Position numbers and translations under genes: made by a program
Notes under the pieces: generated by a model
What the model was told of the DNA's origin: nothing
Seen by the model: the letters and a program-made list of their open reading frames with translations, nothing else
Database searches by the model: none
From: an archaeon
Lineage (GTDB): Archaea > Thermoproteota > Nitrososphaeria > Nitrososphaerales > Gagatemarchaeaceae
Assembly: GCA_021786575.1 (NCBI GenBank)
Contig: JAJYMY010000002.1
Coordinates: 1-64,000 of the forward strand
DNA: 64,000 bases
Reading direction: 5' to 3'
Shown here: one piece after another, positions 43,050-52,119 of the stretch
Numbering within the stretch: position 1 is the first letter of the stretch
Layout of the letters: every line of letters starts with the position of its first letter

Positions 43050-43157
43050 CTAGCCTGTCGTCTGCATACAAGCCGCTCGTTGGTACCTACAGCAGTTACA
43101 CTTCGAACAGCTTTCGTAGTCTTTGTGCCTGCAGACCTTGCATATGCAGGAGGCCAT
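43050..43157 (-). CDS. Cys-rich microprotein, 35 aa
   Basis: ATG at 43157 to TAG at 43050, 22 nt after the HD gene. Of 35 residues nine are Cys: SCICKVCRHKD, then SCSKCNCCRY and a late AACM. The spacing suggests a compact zinc or cluster-binding knuckle. It lies between the HD gene and the initiator tRNA promoter and may be the last cistron of the trm56-tfe-HD operon. Confidence 0.55.
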   Translation of the reverse strand: MASCICKVCRHKDYESCSKCNCCRYQRAACMQTTG

Positions 43158-43179
43158 GGTCTGTTAGCCACATGCGTCG

Positions 43180-43722
43180 CTATTTCACGTTGTCGAAGAC
43201 CGCCTTCTCAGGGTCCTCCCCGAGTTCTTCACGGAGCCTTTCTTTGAGTGCGATGAGTCGGGCCACGTCGTGCTTCTTTGCCCTGAACCTCCTCACCTCT
43301 TCCTCGAAACTCCTCACCTTGACGCCGTCAACCATCTTGTCCGCGAAGCAGACTATTCTCTCTTCGAGAGTCTCAGGGACGTAGTCAAGGTCTGGGAGCC
43401 CGAGCGATTTCGCCTCCTCAGGCGAGATGCCCGCGCCAACATGTTTCTGGATTATTCCTGCGACCTTCTTCCCCGCCCCCTCTTTCTCTGCGATGCTAGC
43501 TCCCTCTACGCCGTGCCTAACAGTCTGGACTCGGGACCTTCCGATGTCATGGAGCGAGGCGGCGACGAGAATCGCCTTCTTGTCTACTTCGTGGCCGCGC
43601 CTTTCGAACTCTTCCGCTAGAACGAGGGCGACCTTGGCCACGGTCCGGCAGTGTTCGATAATCCGTTCGTCGCTGCCATACTTCCGATGGAGCGCCGTGG
43701 CATCTCCTTCGGAAACTATCAC
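43180..43722 (-). CDS. HD domain metal-dependent phosphohydrolase
   Basis: 180 aa with H at VIEHCRTVAKVA-type helix, the HD pair in AASLHDIGRSRV and a later HVGAGISPEEA segment, matching the TIGR00295-like archaeal HD family. Substrate unknown (nucleotide or tRNA-end phosphate are family options). Overlaps the tfe stop by 4 nt, so it is translated with tfe and trm56. Confidence 0.9.
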   Translation of the reverse strand: MIVSEGDATALHRKYGSDERIIEHCRTVAKVALVLAEEFERRGHEVDKKAILVAASLHDIGRSRVQTVRHGVEGASIAEKEGAGKKVAGIIQKHVGAGISPEEAKSLGLPDLDYVPETLEERIVCFADKMVDGVKVRSFEEEVRRFRAKKHDVARLIALKERLREELGEDPEKAVFDNVK

Positions 43723-44228
43723 TTTGCGAGTTCCTCTTCCAGCTGATTGATTTTCCAGCGGAGGGCGTCTTTCAGCTCGGCGTTGTCAAGGCGGTTCAAG
43801 GGTTTCCCGCAGACTGGGCATTTGAAGAAATTCTCCATCGCGTCCTCGAACGTCCTAGTGAGGCAAGTTGGTGTTCCACAATGGTAAAACTCGTGCACGT
43901 CTTCATATTCGAGGCGCTGCCTCAGCCTGTTCAGCACCTTCTTTCGCTGGGTCTGGATGAACCCATCAGTCTGGTCTCGTTGTGCCTTCCACCTATAAAC
44001 GAACCACCCTCTCTTGGGGTCCCTGACCCTCACCCCTGTGATGAGGCTCCTGCCGAACAAGTCGTAGAGGGCCTTCCTTACGGTTTTTATCTTGAGCCCG
44101 GTGGCGGAAGCGATCTCCTCATCGGTCGCATTCTCGTTGTTCAGAAGGGCTCTCGCTACCCTTACGTAATCGGGCCCGCCAATGAGTCCGGCTACCTTCA
44201 CAAACGTGTCTTCATATTCAATTTTCAA
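43719..44228 (-). CDS. tfe: Transcription factor E, alpha subunit
   Basis: Stabilises open promoter complexes with RNA polymerase, TBP and TFB. 169 aa: N-terminal winged helix (RVARALLNNENATDEEIA, TGLKIKTVRKALYDL) and a zinc ribbon at 115-147. The first cysteine pair is CGTPTC (CX4C) rather than the usual CX2C; the second is CPVC. Middle gene of trm56-tfe-HD with 4-nt overlaps on both sides. Confidence 0.94.
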   Translation of the reverse strand: MKIEYEDTFVKVAGLIGGPDYVRVARALLNNENATDEEIASATGLKIKTVRKALYDLFGRSLITGVRVRDPKRGWFVYRWKAQRDQTDGFIQTQRKKVLNRLRQRLEYEDVHEFYHCGTPTCLTRTFEDAMENFFKCPVCGKPLNRLDNAELKDALRWKINQLEEELAK

Positions 44229-44740
44229 TTTTCCACAACTCTCTTGCCCCGGGCGGATGGCAAGATACTTAGTCTACTTTTCGGAAACTTCCTCTTAAGC
44301 TCTTCCCCGCCATGGATTTCATGGAGCGCGATGGCCAGGGCAGCGACCTCCGAGTGAGGCTGCGAGGTGACCGCGACGTTGAAGTCCGCCTCGTGGTAGA
44401 CCTTTCCAGGAACCTTCGGTCCGCCCACCACTAAGAGAATCTTCTCGAGCCCTCGAAGGTCCTGTATCGTATCTTGGATGGGAATGCCGTACATGGTGAG
44501 GTGGACTACGATTCTCCCTTCCTTCTTCGCTTCCCTTATCACCCCCCTCCAGGACTCACCTAGAATCGCGCGGAAGTCCCCGCCCCAGGTCTTGTTCACT
44601 TCGTCCAGGGTGGCCGTGACATCGTTCTCGGCATCCTCGAGATAGATGCACTCCGCTCCAAGCGCCCTTGAGACCAGGCACAGATGTGTAAGGGTCCTTT
44701 CGTCCCTCACGTATCTCTGTCCCACCCTCAGCACCCTCAC
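44225..44740 (-). CDS. trm56: tRNA (cytidine(56)-2'-O)-methyltransferase
   Basis: SPOUT-class SAM enzyme that methylates C56 in the T loop. 171 aa: VLRVGQRYVRDERTLTHLCLVSRALGA at the N-terminus divided by a short loop, HLTMYGIPIQD and the knot region LLVVGGPKVPGKVY with VTSQPHSEVAALAI. First gene of the operon trm56-tfe-HD. Confidence 0.95.
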   Translation of the reverse strand: MRVLRVGQRYVRDERTLTHLCLVSRALGAECIYLEDAENDVTATLDEVNKTWGGDFRAILGESWRGVIREAKKEGRIVVHLTMYGIPIQDTIQDLRGLEKILLVVGGPKVPGKVYHEADFNVAVTSQPHSEVAALAIALHEIHGGEELKRKFPKSRLSILPSARGKRVVEN

Positions 44741-44912
44741 GCTCTTCGTGTCTGCTCTCTCTCGGCCGGCCTACCTGTGCCCCTGTAGATGAACAGTGCA
44801 GGGGGCTGACTGCGGCCTTTGCACAGTGTGTTCCTCCCCACGCGCTTATGGCATCAGACCGGCCAGGGCATGATCAGGGCTGCAACGTAGCCGGTAGAAA
44901 CAGCAAACTCAC

Positions 44913-44922
44913 AAATTTTATC
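44913..44922 (+). promoter_or_regulatory. TATA box of the PUA-nac operon
   Basis: AAATTTTATC, 22-31 nt before the start at 44944/44947. Confidence 0.6.
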
Positions 44923-44946
44923 GCCCCCTAATCCGCGCGCCTGGTG

Positions 44947-45414
44947 ATGACGTCTCCGGCTGACCGAAGGCAGGTCGCACTGATGGTCGATTATCTGTTC
45001 GGGAAGGGCGTGAGCAGAGCCCTGCCGAGGAAGGGTCTCCGACTCTTCCGTTCTAGGAGGTCCGGGAGGGTGAAACTAATCCGATTGGACGAGAAGCTCT
45101 TCGCCACCGTGAAACCGAACGGGACGATGGCCCTGTCCGTCTTCGGAGCCCAGACTCTCTCCCGGAGTCGCAGGTTCAGGGACAGCTGCGTACAAGTCTC
45201 CGAAGATGCCGCGCAGTTCGTCTTCGGAGGGAGGTCTGTCTTCTGCAAGTTCGTCACTTGGTCCGGGAAGAGCGTCTACCCCAAAGGCGAGGTGGCTATC
45301 GTAGACCAGAACTGGAATGTTCTGGGCGTGGGCATGGCGGTGCTGAATGGGGCCCACATGGAACAATTTAAGTCGGGGACGGCGGTAAAGGTCAGAGCAG
45401 GCAAAATGACATGA
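44947..45414 (+). CDS. PUA domain protein
   Basis: 155 aa (GTG at 44944 or ATG at 44947). The C-terminal 75 residues form a PUA RNA-binding domain (SGKSVYPKGEVAIVD, VLGVGMAVLNG, GTAVKVRAG), preceded by an alpha/beta N-terminal domain as in archaeal PUA proteins linked to ribosome or tRNA metabolism. The stop overlaps nac by 4 nt; the PUA-nac pairing is conserved in many archaea. Confidence 0.9.
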   Translation: MTSPADRRQVALMVDYLFGKGVSRALPRKGLRLFRSRRSGRVKLIRLDEKLFATVKPNGTMALSVFGAQTLSRSRRFRDSCVQVSEDAAQFVFGGRSVFCKFVTWSGKSVYPKGEVAIVDQNWNVLGVGMAVLNGAHMEQFKSGTAVKVRAGKMT

Positions 45415-45743
45415 AGATGGACAACAGGAACGCCCGAAGGATGATGGATCGTCTCGGGATAAATATGAAGGAGATTCCCAACGTCCAAGAGGTGGTGATC
45501 AAGACCCCTGATGTGGAGATGCACATCACCAACGCTTCAGTGTCGGAGGTCAACGCCCAGGGGCAGAGGATGTTCCAAGTCGTGGGCGAGATCGAGGAGG
45601 TGGAGGTAGAGCGGAAGACGTTCAGCGAGGAGGACATCCTGCTGGTACAGCAGCAGACTGGGACCTCTAGGGAGAAGGCTGTGGCGGCCCTTGAGCAGTC
45701 AGACGGCGAGGTCGCCAGAGCTATTCTGAAGCTCACCTCCTGA
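45411..45743 (+). CDS. nac: Nascent polypeptide-associated complex protein
   Basis: 110 aa homodimeric archaeal NAC. The NAC barrel (MKEIPNVQEVVIKTPD, VSEVNAQGQRMFQVVG) is followed by a UBA domain (SEEDILLVQQQTGTSREKA, AALEQSDGEVARAILKL). It binds nascent chains at the ribosome exit. Co-translated with the PUA gene. Confidence 0.95.
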   Translation: MKMDNRNARRMMDRLGINMKEIPNVQEVVIKTPDVEMHITNASVSEVNAQGQRMFQVVGEIEEVEVERKTFSEEDILLVQQQTGTSREKAVAALEQSDGEVARAILKLTS

Positions 45744-45853
45744 GTAGTTCAAGTGGATAGGCGTTATGGGCGTCACTGAAGCTTTCGAAGTCCTTTCTCT
45801 TTCGCTCCTCTTCGCTCCTCGCGCGCTCTGAGCGTGTCTTTGACTGTCATTGG

Positions 45854-46789
45854 TCATGCGGCTTCTTTCCTGAAGCGAGGGGGCGGGACGGCTGACCGCC
45901 GGAGTTCCTCGACCTCTTCCACGCGAGGGAGTGCCGGGATGACTTCCTCTTTGGTGACCGTCAGTGCTCCCGCGACGTTGGCGAACCAGACCGCTTCTTC
46001 CATATCCTCTCCCTCAGAGAGGGCGACCGCGAGGGCTCCGTTGAAGGCGTCCCCCGCCCCCGTCTCGTCCACTGAGGTAACTCGAGGTGCCGGGACTACA
46101 TACGACCTCTTTCGCGTTGCCACATAGGCACCTCGTTCCCCAAGGGTGACAATCACCGTCTGTGGACCCTTCTTCAAGAGGGCGGTGGAACCTCCTTCGA
46201 GGCTGTCCGTCCCCGCGAGCAGCCTGAATTCCTGTTCGTTAGGGGTGACCACGTCCACCTGCGTCAGGTCAAGTTCAGATGCGGGTAACGCGGGAGCTGG
46301 ATTCAGGATTATCAGTGCTCCTTCCTCCTTCCCGACCCTTGCCGCGGCCATAGCTGTCTCTGACGATATCTCAAGTTGTGTCAGTACCACGCCACAACCT
46401 ACGATGACCTCCCGAGATGCTGCTATGTCGCCTGGAGAGAGGTCCAGGTTGGCGCCAGGGTCAATGGTTATGATGTTAGCCCCAGTGTCCTCTTTTACCA
46501 CGATTAGGGCGGTCCCAGTGTGCCTTCCGACTCGCCTGACTCCTTTCACGACGACTTTCTCCGACCTCCAGAGCGAAAGCGCCTCATCTCCATCCTTGTC
46601 CTCCCCCACACAACCTACGAAGCGGACTTCGCCGTCCAACCGCCTAGCGGCCACCGCCTGGTTCGACCCCTTCCCTCCGGGCCCCCTGGAATAACCAGTT
46701 CCCATCACGGTCTCGCCGGGCCTAGGGATTCGGGACACCCGTATCGTTTCGCTCGCGTTGTAGCTCCCGACTACGGCGATGGGCTTCAC
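45854..46789 (-). CDS. rbsK: Ribokinase-like PfkB sugar kinase
   Basis: 311 aa. PGGKGSNQAVAARRL near residue 37 and ETGAGDAFNGALAVAL (anion hole and catalytic Asp) are PfkB signatures, with the ribokinase-like NPAPALP and PNEQEF segments. Phosphorylates ribose or a nucleoside; ribose is the best guess. Monocistronic. Confidence 0.88.
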   Translation of the reverse strand: MKPIAVVGSYNASETIRVSRIPRPGETVMGTGYSRGPGGKGSNQAVAARRLDGEVRFVGCVGEDKDGDEALSLWRSEKVVVKGVRRVGRHTGTALIVVKEDTGANIITIDPGANLDLSPGDIAASREVIVGCGVVLTQLEISSETAMAAARVGKEEGALIILNPAPALPASELDLTQVDVVTPNEQEFRLLAGTDSLEGGSTALLKKGPQTVIVTLGERGAYVATRKRSYVVPAPRVTSVDETGAGDAFNGALAVALSEGEDMEEAVWFANVAGALTVTKEEVIPALPRVEEVEELRRSAVPPPRFRKEAA

Positions 46790-47500
46790 TCTAGCACCCT
46801 GACCCCGTGGTCCCCCGCTTATGAGTTGGATGTTTGAGAATCTGCCGCACAGTCCAGGCCCGAGGTGTCTTCGTCCTCTTCTCCTGTTCAGACTTAGCCG
46901 CCGCAGTTGTCAGGGCGGTAGCCTAATCCTTTCTCGTATCCTATCAATAGAACCAGCGCCTTAAGGTGGTTACTGTTGCGGACGTCCACTCTCAGGACAT
47001 TCGCTTTGCGCAACGAGGCAAGGATTCGCAAGAGGAGTTGAGGTCAATGGCCAGTCGCAGAGTCTTACTATCCTATCCCATTCTACTTTATTGAAAGGAA
47101 CGCTACAATTTCCTACTCGAGGGGTTGTGTCAGAACCTGTCCGGGATTCAAAAATACTTTGAAAAGACATATCTCACGCGAGGTCCAACTATGTGTGGAC
47201 TTCTTATGCGTGTCTTGACAGCAGCCGCAGCGTAGTTTCAAGGTGCTTGTTACAAGTGATGAACCATATCAGTCAGCTTCAATGACTGACAGGCACCTCG
47301 TTCGAAGTCGCATGTTCTGGTGGTAACTTGAGAGCAAGGACGCATGGGCGCATTTAGTACAGCTTTGGACAGGCCCGCAAAACAGCGACGCTGTCGCCGA
47401 ATGTAACGCCGCCATTCCGCTTTGCAGGCTTGACGCAACCCGACGATACCCGACACCAGGCGGCTACGTCCAAACGGCACGGTAATTTGCTCGTTTGTTT
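46790..47500. other. Long intergenic region, no gene recognised
   Basis: About 710 nt, more AT-rich than its neighbours. No convincing ORF on either strand. It includes the string TTGTGTCAGAACCTGTCC (47123-47140) that resembles an insertion-element end, but no partner repeat was found. Confidence 0.35.
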
Positions 47501-49813
47501 TCACTCACACTTCGAGTAACCGCACGAGTTGCAGTGGTAGCAGCCGTTCTCGAACACGAGGGTGTTCTCGTGACAGTCGGGACAGGTACCTTTTCCTCCT
47601 CTAGATGTCGACTTCCCCTTTGCTTCATTCACGAAGCCTGACTCCTTGATTACATGGTTGAGAGTAAGGAGTTCCAAGGCTTTCGCGATGGCGTCCGGGA
47701 TGGACTGGAGTTGGGTCCCCTCATCCCAGGAGACGTACTTCCCCTTTATTCCCTTAAGGGTGGATATGACGCTCTTGATGTCTCCTCCGTGCTGGAGGTA
47801 CAGGCTGATTAGTCTGCCAAGCGCGGCTGCGTCAGCGTTCTCATCGGCCCCCGACTTGCCAAGGGTAACGAAGACCTCCTTAATCTCCCCTCCAATCAGG
47901 TTCGCAGTGAGGTAGATGCTCCCCTGGGGGAGTTTGAGCTTGAGTGTCCTTCCTTCCATCACCTTGGGTCGCTCGAAGCTTGCCGCTGGCTTGGCCTCAG
48001 TCTTCTTGGAAACCTTCTCCGTCTCAAGGATCCCCTCTCTGCTTCCCTCCCTGTAGACTGTTATCCCCTTGCACCCCATCCGCCAAGCGAGGAGGTAGAT
48101 TTTCTCGACCTCCTCCGGCGTTATGTCCTCCGGGAGGTTCACGGTGCTTGAGATGGCGGTGTCGATGTGCTTCTGGATGGTCGCCTGCATCTTTACCCTC
48201 TTCTCTGGTTTGATTTGGTGCGCGGTGACGAAGTAGTTGGGGAGTTGGCCTTCGTCTCTCGCCCCCGTTGCCGCCATGTATTCATTCACAAGCGGATGGA
48301 AGACCTTAAACTCGCCTTCGCTCAGCGACTTGCTCCTGCGCGTATAGAAGAGGGCGAAGACTGGTTCGACGCCACTGCTGGTCCCCGCGAGGATTGACCC
48401 TGACCCAACTGGAGGGATAGTGGTGACCGCGGCGTTCCTGATCCCCTGGGTCATGATTTTCTCCTTCACCTTCTCGTCCAGCCTCGAGATGAACGGTTGT
48501 GCGATGTGCTTGGTCGCATCGAACGCCGGGAAGCTTCCTTTCTCTTTCGCCAAATCGGTGGAGTAATCGTAGAAGACATTCTTGATTCTCTCAAAGAGGT
48601 GGTCTACGAACTCGATGGTCGAGTCGTCGTCATACTTCAGGCCTAGCTTGATGAGCATATCTCCCAGACCCGTAATCCCCACTCCTATCCTCCTGCTGTG
48701 GAGTGACGCCTCCTTCTGCTGCAAGAGTGGGTGCCGCTCGGCATTGTAGTCCAAAACGTTGTCTAGGAACCTGACGCCATACTGGGCGGCCCTCGTGAGC
48801 GAGTCCCAGTCAATGCTCGCCCTTTCTGTGAATGGGTCTTTCACGAACGCGCTCAGGTTCACCGAGCCGAGACAGCAACATCCGTAGCTCTCAAGTGTCT
48901 GTTCGCTGCAAGGGTTGACCCCTTGCACCTCCATGCCGTTGTATTCGGTGGTGGATTCGCGTTTGATTGCGTCCCAGAAGAGCACTCCTGGTTCTGCTGA
49001 CTGCCAAGCTCCCTTTATCAGCGACTTCCACACCTCCCTCGCCCTCACGGTGCGGTTCACTTCCACCTTCTCGTTCTTGAAGTGGAGCAGGAAGTCTCCG
49101 TCTGTCTCCACTGCTCTCATGAAGTCGTCTGTAATCTTCACCGAGATGTTAGCATAGTTGACCCTCTTCAGATCCCGTTTCACATTGATGAAGTCGATTA
49201 CGTCCGGATGGTCCACTCCTATGGTAATCATAAGGGCGCCGCGCCTTCCCGCCTGGCCGATTGTCCCTGTCGTCGTTGAAAGTAGTTCCATGAAAGACAC
49301 CGAACCGGAACTGTAAATGGCGGAGTTGTTGACCGGTGCCCCTCTTGGTCTTAGGACGGAGATATCAGTTCCAACCCCCCCACCAAAGCTGTATGTCCTA
49401 GCGGCCTCCTTGCACCAGTCGAATATCGCTTCAATCGAATCCTCTTTGATTTTGAAGAAGTAGCAGTTCAGGAGCGTCGACTTCCTTGTCTGCCCTGCGC
49501 CGAACAGAATCCTCCCTCCGGGGACGAAGCGGTAGTTCTCAAGGAGCCAGTAGAACCTGTTGGCCCACTCTTTCTTGTCTTCGTCCTTCTCGGGCGAAGC
49601 GAGCTCCTTCGCGACTCTGCGCCACATGTCCGCCGGGACCTTCTCAACCTGCTTGCCTGATGCGTCCCTCAATGCGTACTTCTCGTAGAAGACCCTGGCG
49701 CGCAGCTCGTCCCCTCCGAACGCCGCCAAAGTCTCCGCGGGGAGCCTGACCTCCGCCTTCATTTCCTCTCCTACATCCGGAGAGTCTCGTGGTTGTTCAA
49801 CTATCGACGTCAT
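47501..49813 (-). CDS. nrdJ: Class II (adenosylcobalamin-dependent) ribonucleotide reductase
   Basis: Makes deoxyribonucleotides using a B12-derived radical. 770 aa: STLLNCYFFKI, FGGGVGTDISVLRPRGAPV, the active-site loop NPCSEQTLESYGCCCLGSVNL, ATVTTIPPVGSGSILAGTSSGVEP region, a C-terminal TSCPD-like domain (LPQGSIYLTANLIGGEIKEVF) and a final zinc ribbon CPDCHENTLV ... CNSCGYSKC that relays electrons. No nrdAB or nrdDG is in the window. ATG at 49813 with a TATA element at 49842-49850. Confidence 0.95.
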   Translation of the reverse strand: MTSIVEQPRDSPDVGEEMKAEVRLPAETLAAFGGDELRARVFYEKYALRDASGKQVEKVPADMWRRVAKELASPEKDEDKKEWANRFYWLLENYRFVPGGRILFGAGQTRKSTLLNCYFFKIKEDSIEAIFDWCKEAARTYSFGGGVGTDISVLRPRGAPVNNSAIYSSGSVSFMELLSTTTGTIGQAGRRGALMITIGVDHPDVIDFINVKRDLKRVNYANISVKITDDFMRAVETDGDFLLHFKNEKVEVNRTVRAREVWKSLIKGAWQSAEPGVLFWDAIKRESTTEYNGMEVQGVNPCSEQTLESYGCCCLGSVNLSAFVKDPFTERASIDWDSLTRAAQYGVRFLDNVLDYNAERHPLLQQKEASLHSRRIGVGITGLGDMLIKLGLKYDDDSTIEFVDHLFERIKNVFYDYSTDLAKEKGSFPAFDATKHIAQPFISRLDEKVKEKIMTQGIRNAAVTTIPPVGSGSILAGTSSGVEPVFALFYTRRSKSLSEGEFKVFHPLVNEYMAATGARDEGQLPNYFVTAHQIKPEKRVKMQATIQKHIDTAISSTVNLPEDITPEEVEKIYLLAWRMGCKGITVYREGSREGILETEKVSKKTEAKPAASFERPKVMEGRTLKLKLPQGSIYLTANLIGGEIKEVFVTLGKSGADENADAAALGRLISLYLQHGGDIKSVISTLKGIKGKYVSWDEGTQLQSIPDAIAKALELLTLNHVIKESGFVNEAKGKSTSRGGKGTCPDCHENTLVFENGCYHCNSCGYSKCE

Positions 49814-49831
49814 AACCTTAGCCTACACCCT

Positions 49832-49879
49832 GTGGTTTGAGATATATAATTCCGACTCGGCTTATCGCGAGTTAACCAC
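49832..49879. promoter_or_regulatory. TATA box and possible operator of nrdJ
   Basis: On the reverse strand AATTATATATC (49841-49851) is the TATA box, 29-37 nt before the nrdJ ATG. It is flanked by an inverted repeat GTGGTT (49832-49837) and AACCAC (49874-49879), placed where a repressor could block TBP or polymerase. The repeat is short and may be chance. Confidence 0.4.
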
Positions 49880-49965
49880 CAAGGAGGGCGCTAACTCCTC
49901 TTTCTACGACATGAAACGTTCGGCTGTGAACTGATGTTGACAAAAAAGAAGGACGAGTTGATTAA

Positions 49966-52053
49966 CTAGCCTGCGGTCGAGTATTGTGTCATCGCGACGG
50001 ATTTGCATCTAGGGCACCTGCTCACGTTCTGTGGCAGCTTCGCGCCACAGTTTCTGCAAACCGATATAGTCCTGTCCACCTTGAAGTAGGATAGCTTGGG
50101 CGTCGCGTTAAGGACGAGGTTGTAAATCCCCCTTACCTCATCCGAAGACCCATCCAGCGTGACTGAGATTCCACCACGCAGCCCAGCGGAGAGCTTCGTC
50201 ATATAGTCCATCTTTTCTGGGTTCTCAAGGTCGGCGAGGAGGAGTCTGGGTGCCTGAGTGTATGCTCCTCTCATGAGAGGCTGGAGATTAGCCTTCCCAT
50301 ACTTCTCAGCGTCGAGGCTCGTGAGCCTAAGCGCACCGTCCAAGTCCAACATCGCCACGCCGAGTCTGTCAATCTTGGTCGACTTGTCGTCTGCTACTTG
50401 GGTGGCTGTCCCAATTATCTTGTCTGCGAGCTCGTACCGCGAGGACGTCGTTGGGTCTCGTATCAAACTGGCAAGGGTCTCTTCGAGCCCGACAAGGTTC
50501 ATGATGAGCGGCATCGTGTCAGAGGTCACTGCGTCCGAACCGGAAGCGAGAGAGGGGAGGAGTCCCCTCTTCAAAGCTCTCTCAATCAGCCTTCTTCGCG
50601 TAGAGAGGGCGTCCGCAGCCACCCCGATGAGAAGGGCCAGTTTGGCCCTGAAGTAGGTCTCGTCTTGGTTGGAGTCGTAGGCGAGCCTGGGGAGGTTGAG
50701 GCTGAGCCCGTGGAGAACGCTTACGTTGTCCGCCTGTGACTCCTGAGATAGCACATTCGCATTCAGCCCGAGGAAGCTCCTCCGCTGGTCAGAGGAGAAG
50801 AACGCTATCCTCCCACCATTGAAGATAATCGAGGCTGCGTCTTTCAACGTTTTCGTGTCATCCACTCTGCTGGGCTTCGCTAAGAGAATCCTGATGTCTG
50901 GCCTCGGGGTCTCTTCGACGTAGCTCCTGTAGGCGCCGAGGGCTGCGTCCAAGGTCTTGTCTAGGACTTCTCGGTCGATGTCGTCGTGCTTGTATGGGTT
51001 GAGGTCAATTCCAATGGCCGGACCGGATGTCCCAGCAATGGGCGACCCGATCGTCTCGTAGAACCTTAGGAAGAGCGACTCGAGTTCCCTCTTCCCCTTA
51101 GATTTGCAATAGGGACCAACATACTGGAGGAAGTTTCGAAAAGTTACTTCGTCAGAGGTTTCCCTTGTAAGCATGGAAGCCATGTTGAGCATGATACTGA
51201 GCGCCCTTTCGGCATTCTCGGGACTCGGTATCATTGATGTGTTGAGTATTCTCCCTCTAGGGTTGAGCCCTGCGGACCTGATGGACAGAAGGTCGACGAA
51301 AACAGCGTCAGGTGAGAGCCCCCAGGAACCTGCGTTCGTTATATGGATGTCTCCGGAGAGGTGGGCATCAGCCACGTCTCTCGGAAGTTGTTCCAGAAGG
51401 AGATATTCAGAGAAAACCTGCTTCCCAGTCTGGTGAATCAACGACTCAACGTTCACACCGTCGTCTCCTGCCTTTCCTAACAGTTGGGTGACGTCATAGA
51501 TTGGCATCCCAAGCCTGGTGAGCTTGTGTCTATACTCTTCCATGCTGTGTTCGACGAGGAGTGCGTTGACTATCTCGCGTATGAGTGGGGCGGTCAGATA
51601 TTGGGTCTGGAACTTGTATAGTCTGGACTCGGTCTCGCTAGTAATCTTCTGGGCAAGCTCCACTGGCATCCCCGCCTCCTTCACAAGCGACTGGAGTATC
51701 TTGTTGGCATTGAATTCTTCCATCGTCTGATGAGAAGTTCGGACGTAGAGTTTGCCGCTCTCTACGAGAGACTGCTCCTCAATCTGCCTGGTGAGGTTAA
51801 GCACGAGCCTCCCAAGGTTGGTTACTGTATACTTCCTCTCTTGCCTGTTGAGCTGGATGAGGAGCTGCTTCACGAGCTTTCGCAGGTGATAGGCAAACTT
51901 ACCAGATTCCTTCTTCGACTTGAACCCGGCCAGGGTCTTGAGAGCACTGTAAGTCAGGGGCCCTTTGATATTCAGTATCCTCAGAATCTCGAGCCTCTGC
52001 GGAGACGCAATCACACTATAAATCGTCTTGACCCTACGAGGAGCGGCCTGCAA
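49966..52053 (-). CDS. Winged-helix / ATP-cone / inactive NrdD-like fusion
   Basis: 695 aa from a TTG at 52053 (TATA GTTAAATAC at 52078-52086). Residues 8-90 form an ArsR-like winged helix (IYSVIASPQRLEILRIL, GPLTYSALKTL). Residues 101-190 are an ATP-cone (TMEEFNANKILQSLV, AQKITSETE). From about 200 the chain follows anaerobic ribonucleotide reductase: AHLSGDIHITNAG, LSLNLPRLAYDS, RRRLIERALKRGLLPSL. It ends in a CxxC-CxxC ribbon (CRNCG, CPRC) but lacks the glycyl-radical loop and has only one other Cys (C316), so it cannot be a reductase. Next to nrdJ; a nucleotide-sensing transcription regulator is inferred. Confidence 0.85.
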   Translation of the reverse strand: MQAAPRRVKTIYSVIASPQRLEILRILNIKGPLTYSALKTLAGFKSKKESGKFAYHLRKLVKQLLIQLNRQERKYTVTNLGRLVLNLTRQIEEQSLVESGKLYVRTSHQTMEEFNANKILQSLVKEAGMPVELAQKITSETESRLYKFQTQYLTAPLIREIVNALLVEHSMEEYRHKLTRLGMPIYDVTQLLGKAGDDGVNVESLIHQTGKQVFSEYLLLEQLPRDVADAHLSGDIHITNAGSWGLSPDAVFVDLLSIRSAGLNPRGRILNTSMIPSPENAERALSIMLNMASMLTRETSDEVTFRNFLQYVGPYCKSKGKRELESLFLRFYETIGSPIAGTSGPAIGIDLNPYKHDDIDREVLDKTLDAALGAYRSYVEETPRPDIRILLAKPSRVDDTKTLKDAASIIFNGGRIAFFSSDQRRSFLGLNANVLSQESQADNVSVLHGLSLNLPRLAYDSNQDETYFRAKLALLIGVAADALSTRRRLIERALKRGLLPSLASGSDAVTSDTMPLIMNLVGLEETLASLIRDPTTSSRYELADKIIGTATQVADDKSTKIDRLGVAMLDLDGALRLTSLDAEKYGKANLQPLMRGAYTQAPRLLLADLENPEKMDYMTKLSAGLRGGISVTLDGSSDEVRGIYNLVLNATPKLSYFKVDRTISVCRNCGAKLPQNVSRCPRCKSVAMTQYSTAG

Positions 52054-52119
52054 TCCGACAGCACGTCGAGGTCAAAAGTATTTAACGCTATGATAACTCG
52101 ATTTCATTCGAATTTTGGA

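Noticed and set aside
42836-43171. 111-aa reverse-strand ORF
   Set aside because: It covers the initiator tRNA gene and the Cys-rich microprotein in another frame and has no motif.
47123-47140. Insertion-sequence end
   Set aside because: No transposase ORF, no matching inverted repeat and no target duplication was found.
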